This document shows, in pieces, positions 1 to 5,579 of a DNA stretch of 7,168 bases. The translations under genes were made by a program, and so were the position numbers. Under the pieces are notes generated by a model. That model searched no databases and was not told the DNA's origin. It saw nothing but the letters and a program-made list of their open reading frames with translations. The DNA comes from Bacteroidales bacterium (GTDB lineage Bacteria > Bacteroidota > Bacteroidia > Bacteroidales > JALTDM01). Numbering within the stretch: the stretch's first letter is position 1; every line of letters starts with the position of its first letter. The stretch spans positions 1 through 7,168 of the forward strand of contig JALTEO010000262.1 in NCBI GenBank assembly GCA_027073875.1, written 5' to 3'.

Positions 1-2
1 TT

Positions 3-44
3 TAATTCCTAATTCCTAATTCCTAATTCGTAATTCGTAATTTA
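3..44. repeat. Heptanucleotide tandem repeat (TAATTCC/TAATTCG)
   Basis: Five consecutive 7-nt units are visible: three of TAATTCC (3-9, 10-16, 17-23) and two of TAATTCG (24-30, 31-37). A degenerate sixth unit starts at 38. The array may extend upstream, because the window begins inside or at its edge. It stops 1-2 nt before the putative -7 promoter element of serA, so it occupies the place where the -33 element would lie. Short heptamer arrays of this type occur in intergenic DNA of several bacterial groups; no function can be read from the sequence. Confidence 0.9.
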
Positions 45-45
45 A

Positions 46-53
46 TATATTTG
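46..53 (+). promoter_or_regulatory. Putative Bacteroidota -7 promoter element upstream of serA
   Basis: TATATTTG matches the Bacteroidota primary-sigma -7 consensus TAnnTTTG exactly. Transcription would start around 58-60 and give a leader of about 28 nt before the serA ATG. No convincing TTTG-type -33 element is present 19-21 nt upstream; that stretch is the heptamer repeat. If a serC gene lies upstream in the same operon, this would be an internal promoter. The leader before the ATG is A-rich without a Shine-Dalgarno, which is usual for Bacteroidota. Confidence 0.5.
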
Positions 54-87
54 TGAAAATTAATTTCTAACAAAAAAATAAACACAC

Positions 88-1008
88 ATGAAGAAAATAT
101 TAGTTCTGACCGTAAAACCGTTTGCTAAAGCTGCTGTTGACGGTATTAAGAAGATAGTAGGTGATGCAGGATACGAATTTGCCTTATTGGAAAAATACGA
201 AACGCAAGACCAAATGTTAGCTGCCGTAAAAGATGCTAATGCTTTGATAATCCGTTCCGATAAAATCACCAAAGAGGTAATGGATGCTGCTCCAAACTTG
301 GAAATCGTTGTCCGTGCCGGTGCAGGATACGACAATGTGGACTTGGCTGCTGCAACCGAAAAAGGTATTGTAGTAATGAATACACCCGGACAAAATGCCA
401 ACGCTGTTGCGGAGTTAGTTATCGGTATGATGATTTACAAGGTTCGGAACTTTTTTAATGGCAAGCCCGGAACTGAGTTGAAAGGGAAAACCCTCGGATT
501 ACATGCTTTTGGTAATGTAGCTCAAGAAGTTGCCCGTATTGCTAAGGGAATCGGTATGGAAATTTATGCTTTTGACCCGTTTTTAACCGATGAGCAAATT
601 TCATCGAAAGGTGTTACGCCGATGCATTCCGTTGATGAACTTTACAGCAAAAGCCAATTCGTTTCTTTACATATTCCCGCCGTAAAAGAAACTATTCAAA
701 GTATCAATTACGATTTGTTAAGCAAAATGCCGGCAAATGGTGTGCTCGTGAATGCCGCCCGCAAAGAGGTAATTCACGAAGACAACATGGTGCGTTTTAT
801 GACCGAACACGAAGATTTCTCTTATCTCAGTGATATTGCTCCTGACAACAAAGCTGTTTTTGAAGAAAAATTTGATGGTCGCTATTATTTCTCGCCTAAG
901 AAAATGGGAGCACAAACAGCTGAAGCCAATATCAATGCAGGACTGGCTGCTGCCAATCAAATCAAAAATTTCTTCAAAAACGGAGACACAAAATTTAAAG
1001 TTAACTAA
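88..1008 (+). CDS. serA: D-3-phosphoglycerate dehydrogenase, short (type III, lysine-type) form
   Basis: This is a cytoplasmic enzyme oxidising 3-phosphoglycerate to 3-phosphohydroxypyruvate with NAD+, the first step of serine synthesis. At 306 residues it has only the substrate- and nucleotide-binding domains of the D-2-hydroxyacid dehydrogenase family and no C-terminal ACT domain, so serine feedback through ACT is not expected. Visible landmarks are VRAGAGYDNVD (75-85), the Rossmann turn AFGNVA (140-145), FDPF (162-165), the catalytic-arginine region NAARKEV (222-228, Arg225) and SPKKMGAQTAEANINAG (269-285). Lys272 stands where E. coli SerA has catalytic His292. This matches the lysine-type short enzymes known from Bacteroides relatives and Entamoeba. 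Two of the three glycines of GxGxxG are alanines. The ATG at 88 gives the expected N-terminus MKKILVLT. It is the first gene visible in the cluster and is followed 16 nt later by the DUF1015 gene. Confidence 0.93.
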   Translation: MKKILVLTVKPFAKAAVDGIKKIVGDAGYEFALLEKYETQDQMLAAVKDANALIIRSDKITKEVMDAAPNLEIVVRAGAGYDNVDLAAATEKGIVVMNTPGQNANAVAELVIGMMIYKVRNFFNGKPGTELKGKTLGLHAFGNVAQEVARIAKGIGMEIYAFDPFLTDEQISSKGVTPMHSVDELYSKSQFVSLHIPAVKETIQSINYDLLSKMPANGVLVNAARKEVIHEDNMVRFMTEHEDFSYLSDIAPDNKAVFEEKFDGRYYFSPKKMGAQTAEANINAGLAAANQIKNFFKNGDTKFKVN

Positions 1009-1024
1009 AAATATCTAAAAAACG

Positions 1025-2275
1025 ATGGTAAAAATTAAAGCATTCAAAGGATTTCGTCCACCTAAAGAATTGGCAGACAAAGTAGCTGCCCGCCCGTATG
1101 ATGTATTGAACTCTGCCGAAGCTCGTAAGGAAGTTAAAGACAACCCATATTCATTATTACATATTACAAAACCGGAAATAGATTTACCCGAAGGAACTGA
1201 TGAACATGCACCGGAAGTATATGACAAAGGTGTGGATAACTATAAAATGTTCAAAGAAAAGGGGTATCTAATTCAGGACGAAAAAGATAAAATCTATATT
1301 TATGCCCAAACTATGAATGGCAAAACACAATACGGCTTGGTCGTTTGTGCTTCGGTAGATGATTATTTGAACGGCATTATCAAAAAACATGAATTAACCC
1401 GTAAGGAAAAAGAAGAAGACCGGATGAAACATGTCCGGAATACCAACGCCAATATTGAGCCGGTTTTCTTTTCCTATCGCCATGTAGATGAAATTGATGA
1501 AATTGTCAATCATATTGTTAAAAAACAAGAACCTGAATATGATTTTACTGCCGAAGATGGTGTCGGTCATCATTTTTGGGTCATCAACGACGATACTACA
1601 ATAAATAGGATTGAAACATTATTTGCCGAAAAAGTGCCTTATACCTATGTTGCCGACGGTCATCATCGTACCGCCGCCGCCGCTTTAGTAGGAAAAGAGA
1701 AACGCGAAAAAAATCCTAATTATACAGGCAACGAAGAATTTAATTATTTCTTGGCAGTGCATTTCCCTGACAATCAACTGTCAATTATTGACTATAATCG
1801 TGTGGTAAAAGATTTGAACGGATTGACCGAGGATGAACTATTGACAAAATTAACTGCACATTTTGATATTTCCGAAAACGGTTCTGATATTTACAAACCT
1901 TCAAAACTCCACGAGTTTTCAATGTATCTTGCCGGCAAATGGTATAAACTAACTGCCAAAAACCATTCGTATGACGATAATGACCCCATTGGCGTATTAG
2001 ATGTGACGGTTTTATCAAAATATGTTTTGGATGAAATTCTGGATATAAAAGACTTACGCACATCTAACCGTATTGATTTTGTAGGCGGAATTCGTGGTCT
2101 TGGTGAATTGGAAAAACGAGTTGACTCAGGCGAGATGAAGGTAGCTTTTGCACTGTATCCGGTAACGATGCAGCAACTTATTGACATTGCCGATGCCGGA
2201 TTAATTATGCCACCGAAAACTACTTGGTTTGAACCAAAACTAAGGAGCGGATTGGGAATTCATCAACTATATTAA
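1025..2275 (+). CDS. DUF1015 family protein, candidate ParB/Srx-like serine kinase
   Basis: A full-length DUF1015 (COG4198) protein of 416 residues, without signal peptide or membrane segment, so cytoplasmic. Recognisable conserved blocks are FKGFRPPKELADKVAARPYDVL (split here as 7-15 and 16-28), the charged motif KHELTRKEKEEDR (121-133), ADGHHRTAA (210-218) and, near the C-terminus, MPPKTTWFEPKLRSGLG (395-411). The family was historically labelled ParB/Spo0J-like. The DGHHR motif (211-215) resembles the active-site motif of ParB/Srx-fold free serine kinases such as archaeal SerK and staphylococcal SbnI. Together with its place directly behind serA, this suggests a reaction between serine and O-phosphoserine. 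That is inference; the family assignment is firm but the activity is not shown by the sequence. The start at 1025 follows the A-rich leader and gives the usual N-terminus. YggS begins 9 nt after its stop. Confidence 0.9.
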   Translation: MVKIKAFKGFRPPKELADKVAARPYDVLNSAEARKEVKDNPYSLLHITKPEIDLPEGTDEHAPEVYDKGVDNYKMFKEKGYLIQDEKDKIYIYAQTMNGKTQYGLVVCASVDDYLNGIIKKHELTRKEKEEDRMKHVRNTNANIEPVFFSYRHVDEIDEIVNHIVKKQEPEYDFTAEDGVGHHFWVINDDTTINRIETLFAEKVPYTYVADGHHRTAAAALVGKEKREKNPNYTGNEEFNYFLAVHFPDNQLSIIDYNRVVKDLNGLTEDELLTKLTAHFDISENGSDIYKPSKLHEFSMYLAGKWYKLTAKNHSYDDNDPIGVLDVTVLSKYVLDEILDIKDLRTSNRIDFVGGIRGLGELEKRVDSGEMKVAFALYPVTMQQLIDIADAGLIMPPKTTWFEPKLRSGLGIHQLY

Positions 2276-2284
2276 TTTCGATTT

Positions 2285-2959
2285 ATGGAACAAATCGCTG
2301 AAAATCTTAAAAATTTCTTACAGAATGTTCCCGCAGAAATAAGGTTAATTGCTGTTTCAAAGCGGCAACCCGAAGAAAAACTGTGGGAAGCATACCGGTG
2401 GGGACATAAGATTTTTGGTGAAAACCTTGTGCAAGAACTGGTCAGGAAAAAAGATATTTTCCCGACCGATATTGAATGGCACATGATAGGACATTTGCAA
2501 AAAAACAAGGTAAAATATTTGGTGCCGTTTATTCATTGTATTCATTCGGTTGATAGTTTAGATTTGCTGAAAGAAATTAATAAGCGAGCCGGGAAAATTA
2601 ATCGTCCCATATCGTGTTTATTTGAGGTGCACATTGCACAAGAAGCATCTAAATCCGGCATTATTCCCGATGATTTAAAACACTTATTGGAAGAAAACCC
2701 GTTATCGCAATTTCCGTTTGTAAAAATCAAAGGATTAATGGGAATGGCAACCAATACAGACGATACGGAACAAATACGGAAGGAATTTCACTCTTTGCGA
2801 CAATTACGCGATGAACTAAAACAAACATTTTTTGCCGGCAATGCTGAATTTAAAGAACTCTCAATGGGTATGTCGGGCGATTATCAAATTGCCATTGATG
2901 AAGGAGCTACAATGATTCGTGTCGGGACAACTATTTTTGGAAAACGACTAACAAAATAA
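2285..2959 (+). CDS. yggS: YggS/PLPBP family pyridoxal 5'-phosphate-binding protein
   Basis: A non-catalytic, alanine-racemase-fold protein that binds PLP and buffers its level and that of related B6 vitamers in the cytoplasm. It has 224 residues, normal for the family. The PLP-binding lysine is Lys26 in LIAVSK (21-26). Other family signatures are FGENLVQE (44-51), IEWHMIGHLQKNK (63-75), HSVDS (87-91), KIKGLMGMA (147-155), LSMGMSGDY (192-200) and IRVGTTIFG (211-219), which form the phosphate-binding side of the barrel. No key residue is missing. It lies 9 nt after the DUF1015 gene and 10 nt before the DHOD-like gene, so co-transcription is likely. In a serine operon its role may be to support PLP-dependent steps such as SerC; that is inferred from context only. 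Confidence 0.93.
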   Translation: MEQIAENLKNFLQNVPAEIRLIAVSKRQPEEKLWEAYRWGHKIFGENLVQELVRKKDIFPTDIEWHMIGHLQKNKVKYLVPFIHCIHSVDSLDLLKEINKRAGKINRPISCLFEVHIAQEASKSGIIPDDLKHLLEENPLSQFPFVKIKGLMGMATNTDDTEQIRKEFHSLRQLRDELKQTFFAGNAEFKELSMGMSGDYQIAIDEGATMIRVGTTIFGKRLTK

Positions 2960-2969
2960 ATTTTTGATT

Positions 2970-3950
2970 ATGATAAATTTAGAAACAACTTATGCAGGAT
3001 TAAAATTAAAAAATCCTTTTATTGTCAGCAGTTCTGAATTAACAAGCAATATTAAAAGTATTGAGGAAATAGAGCGGGCAGGTGCCGGAGCAATTGTTCT
3101 GAAATCACTTTTTGAAGAACAAATACGCAACGAAGCCGGACAATTGACCGACTTCAATGACTATCATACGGAAGCATACGATTATATCAATACTTATGTA
3201 AAGGATAATTCGGTAGATAATTATCTGAACTTAATCAGACAAGCCAAGATGGCTGTTGACATCCCTATTATTGCCAGTATCAACTGTATGCAAGAAAAAG
3301 ACTGGACAAGTTTTGCCAAGAAAATAGAAACTGCCGGTGCTGATGCCTTGGAGTTGAATATTTATACAATGGCTATTGACAAAACAACTGAAGGATACAA
3401 GTACGAGGAAATGTATTTTGAGATTATCAAGGAAGTTCAAAAAACCATAAAAATCCCGATTATCGTAAAATTGGGATATTATTTTACCAACTTGGTATAT
3501 ATTGTAAACCGTCTTTCAGCCATGAAGGTTGATGGTGTCGTCTTATTTAATCGTTTCTTCTCACCGGATATTGACATCAATGATTTTTCCATTAAGCCGG
3601 CAAGTATTTTTACTTCGCCCGATGACTTACGGATTCCGTTACGGTGGATGGCAATAATTAGCAGCAAAGTTCAGCAAATCAGTTTATCTGCCTCTACGGG
3701 TATTCACGATGCCGAAGCGGCAATCAAAATGCTGTTGGTAGGTGCTGATACTGTTCAGGTTTGTTCTGTCTTATATCAGAAAGGTATTCCATACTTATCA
3801 GAAATAATTAAGGAAACCGAAAAATGGATGGGAACAAAAAATTATTCATCCGTTAGTGACTTCCGTGGCAAAATGTCTTACCTGAACATTGATAATCCAG
3901 CACTTTTTGAAAGAGCACAATTTATGAAACATTTTTCTTCGTTTGAATAG
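2970..3950 (+). CDS. Dihydroorotate dehydrogenase-like flavoprotein with altered catalytic loop
   Basis: A TIM-barrel protein of the class 1 dihydroorotate dehydrogenase superfamily, 326 residues from the ATG at 2970. A TTG two codons earlier is possible, but the ATG gives the usual start MINLETTYAGLKLKNPF. Elements consistent with FMN binding remain: NPFIVSSSELT (15-25), VLKSLFEEQ (43-51), IIVKLGY (164-170), SLSASTGI (238-245) and VGADTVQVCSVLY (257-269). The substrate and catalytic loop is changed: where true class 1A enzymes read ELNLSCPN, this protein reads ELNIYTMA (128-135), so the active-site Cys (Ser in class 1B) and the following Pro-Asn are absent. It therefore fits the DHOD-like subgroup thought to retain the flavin site but not dihydroorotate turnover. 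It should not be called pyrD. Its substrate is unknown. It is the last gene of the serA cluster. Confidence 0.88.
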   Translation: MINLETTYAGLKLKNPFIVSSSELTSNIKSIEEIERAGAGAIVLKSLFEEQIRNEAGQLTDFNDYHTEAYDYINTYVKDNSVDNYLNLIRQAKMAVDIPIIASINCMQEKDWTSFAKKIETAGADALELNIYTMAIDKTTEGYKYEEMYFEIIKEVQKTIKIPIIVKLGYYFTNLVYIVNRLSAMKVDGVVLFNRFFSPDIDINDFSIKPASIFTSPDDLRIPLRWMAIISSKVQQISLSASTGIHDAEAAIKMLLVGADTVQVCSVLYQKGIPYLSEIIKETEKWMGTKNYSSVSDFRGKMSYLNIDNPALFERAQFMKHFSSFE

Positions 3951-3964
3951 TTTCAAAGACGAAG
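3937..3964 (+). terminator. Inverted repeat over the stop codon, possible operon-end hairpin
   Basis: CTTCG (3937-3941) and TTTGAA (3942-3947) pair with TTCAAA (3952-3957) and CGAAG (3960-3964). This leaves a 4-nt loop, TAGT, and a 2-nt GA bulge on the 3' side. The stem has 11 Watson-Crick pairs and includes the last codons of the DHOD-like gene; the loop holds its stop. No U-tract follows on + (the next bases are GCAGTATTTATAT), so it is not a canonical intrinsic terminator. It could be a transcript 3'-end stabiliser or a weak terminator for the four-gene cluster. Confidence 0.4.
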
Positions 3965-4044
3965 GCAGTATTTATATGTAACTATACAGCACCTCATTTA
4001 TTTCTCAAAAGAAAAGGATTATTAACTTGAGTCCAACATAATAA

Positions 4045-4836
4045 ATGAATCATAGAAAGCAAATAGTTACGGATACAATTAACAGACAGATTGAAATAGG
4101 TTTCCCGCCTCAACGCATTGTGTCGTTAGTTCCGAGCATCACGGAGTTGTTATTCGATTTAGGATTGGAGAAAGAGATTGTAGGAATTACCAAATTTTGT
4201 GTTCATCCGGCAGAAAAAATTAAAACGGTTCAAAAGATTGGTGGTACAAAAGATTTCAATATCGAAAAGATTATTGAGCTACAACCGGACTTGGTAATTG
4301 CCGACAAAACGGAAAACAAAAAAGATGCAGTATTAAAATTAGCCGAAAAAGTGCCTGTCTTCGTAACAGAAGTTTATGACTTTGCCTCTGCCCTCCGGAT
4401 GATTACACAAATAGGAGTTATTACAAACAAACAAACCCAAGCAACGAGTTTACACAATACTATTCAACTGCAATTTAACGAGTTAATGGTTAAAAAGCCA
4501 TATAAAAAAGCAATTTATATGATTTGGCGAAAACCATATATGACCATTAATGGTAATACTTTTATTAATGCTATGATGGAAAAGGCAGGTTTTGAAAATG
4601 TTTTTGCCGGAAAACCTGATAATTATCCTGTTATCACCGAAGATGACATTAAGAATTCAAAAGCGGAAATTGTTTTACTAAGTAGTGAACCGTGTCATTT
4701 TACACGGAAACATATTCCTGAATTTCAGTCTATGTTGCCAACAGCCGAAATACGATTAGTCAATGGTGAGATGTTTACATGGTATGGTTCAAGAATGCGT
4801 TTGGCGGCAGAATATTTTTCAAGTTTACAGGAATAG
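4045..4836 (+). CDS. Helical-backbone metal receptor (BtuF/FhuD-like binding-protein homologue) without signal peptide
   Basis: 263 residues with the fold signature of vitamin B12/iron-siderophore ABC binding proteins. The N-lobe carries RIVSLVPSITELLFDLG (24-40), IVGITKFCVHP (45-55), KIGGTKDFNIEKI (64-76) and LQPDLVIAD (79-87). The C-lobe carries MIWRKPYMTINGNTF (159-173), EIVLLSSEPCHF (208-219) and GEMFTWYGSRM (241-251). Family members are normally exported lipoproteins or periplasmic proteins. Here the ATG opens directly into MNHRKQIVTDTINRQIEIG, with no hydrophobic stretch and no lipobox Cys. The codon just before the ATG is an in-frame TAA (4042-4044), so no N-terminal extension can be hidden. 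No permease or ATPase gene is adjacent. A cytoplasmic orphan role seems likely; the ligand cannot be told. A 94-nt gap separates it from the upstream cluster, so it may have its own promoter. Confidence 0.85.
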   Translation: MNHRKQIVTDTINRQIEIGFPPQRIVSLVPSITELLFDLGLEKEIVGITKFCVHPAEKIKTVQKIGGTKDFNIEKIIELQPDLVIADKTENKKDAVLKLAEKVPVFVTEVYDFASALRMITQIGVITNKQTQATSLHNTIQLQFNELMVKKPYKKAIYMIWRKPYMTINGNTFINAMMEKAGFENVFAGKPDNYPVITEDDIKNSKAEIVLLSSEPCHFTRKHIPEFQSMLPTAEIRLVNGEMFTWYGSRMRLAAEYFSSLQE

Positions 4837-4904
4837 TTCTTCTCTTCATAATATGATAAAATCTTCCCTTTCTATTGGTTCTAGCAAAAATGCTAAAAAA
4901 GGCG

Positions 4905-5579
4905 TTAATCTCCTGAAACCATCAAATACGGTCTTAGTTTTTCAAGCAATTTCTTATCGAAAATGCCATCTTTTTCTAATTGCTCCAAATTAAATATACG
5001 ATGTTTTTCTCTGTATTTTACAAGTTTTTTTACTTGGTCGAAATCCATGTAGGGATGTTTCAATAAAGCTTTAAATGGGGCTTCATTCAAATCCATTTTT
5101 TTAATCTTTGTAGTATCTACCCGGACCTGATTTTCAATTTTAGCATAAACATCCGGTTTAATACCAAATACTTCCAACAGTTGTCTTTTGTTACAATATC
5201 CGCCAAGCCGCTCGCGATATTTAATAATACGAATGGCGAACACTCTGCCAATACCATAGATTTGAACCAAATCTGTGGTATCGCTTGTATTTAAGTCAAT
5301 GTGTAATTTGTTTCGCTTCTTTTTATAGCTTGAATATTTTCTACTTGTATCTCTCCGGAAATAAGGTTGATATATTTTCTTTGGTTTTTCCTTTAGGTGT
5401 GCAGAGAAATTGTCAATTTGTTTTTCGTAAGTTGAAAAATCGACAGGACTTGGTTCAGCATGCTTAAAATAGTGAAGATAAACCTTTATTCCAACTAATA
5501 CAACGATAAGAGACGAAAGAACTAAAATTCCAATGCGTTCGCCCTTAGAAAAGGAAAACCAATCACTGATTCTACTCAT
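4905..5579 (-). CDS. Membrane-anchored double helix-hairpin-helix (ComEA-like) protein
   Basis: 224 residues. A short N-terminal segment (MSRISDWFSFSKGER) precedes one hydrophobic helix at about 17-36. A charged, Lys/Tyr-rich linker (about 40-92) follows, then two helix-hairpin-helix units. The first begins at IDLNTSDTTDLVQIYGIG (94-111) and continues through RIIKYRERLGGY to LLEVFGI (134-140). The second begins at KMDLNEAPFKALLKHPYMDF (161-180) and ends with LEKLRPYL (212-219). HhH units bind the DNA backbone non-specifically in ComEA, the competence DNA receptor. A DNA-binding role at the membrane is therefore plausible but unproven, and many Bacteroidota carry such proteins without known competence. 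The second hairpin lacks the usual hydrophobic-Gly-hydrophobic-Gly turn (KHPYMDF instead), so it may be structural only. Its start lies inside the end of nnr (8-nt overlap), which suggests translational coupling. Confidence 0.85.
   Translation of the reverse strand: MSRISDWFSFSKGERIGILVLSSLIVVLVGIKVYLHYFKHAEPSPVDFSTYEKQIDNFSAHLKEKPKKIYQPYFRRDTSRKYSSYKKKRNKLHIDLNTSDTTDLVQIYGIGRVFAIRIIKYRERLGGYCNKRQLLEVFGIKPDVYAKIENQVRVDTTKIKKMDLNEAPFKALLKHPYMDFDQVKKLVKYREKHRIFNLEQLEKDGIFDKKLLEKLRPYLMVSGD

Noticed and set aside
3..44. CRISPR-like array
   Set aside because: The units are 7 nt, directly adjacent and without spacers, so this is a simple tandem repeat.
1670..1684. GCC-rich run (ACC followed by three GCC and GCT) as a trinucleotide repeat of interest
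   Set aside because: It encodes the Ala run directly after DGHHR in the DUF1015 protein and is explained by coding. Three units are too few to suggest slippage.
2964..2969. TTG start two codons upstream for the DHOD-like gene
   Set aside because: The ATG at 2970 is in the same frame, is the stronger codon and gives the usual family N-terminus (MINLETTYAG). TTG would add only two residues.
4023..4030. TAACTTGA as a -7 promoter element for the gene at 4045
   Set aside because: It matches TAnnTTTG only in part, has no -33 partner and would leave a leader of about 10 nt. Too weak to list as a feature.
4882..4895. Small hairpin TAGCA-AAAA-TGCTA in the convergent gap 4837-4904, as a bidirectional terminator
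   Set aside because: Only five base pairs. The run of six A lies 3' of it on the + strand, so the T run precedes the hairpin on the minus strand. Neither orientation has a stem followed by a U-tract.
4763..4993. Open frame on + across the convergent junction
   Set aside because: It overlaps the end of the binding-protein gene and the end of the HhH gene in other frames, and its translation resembles no family.
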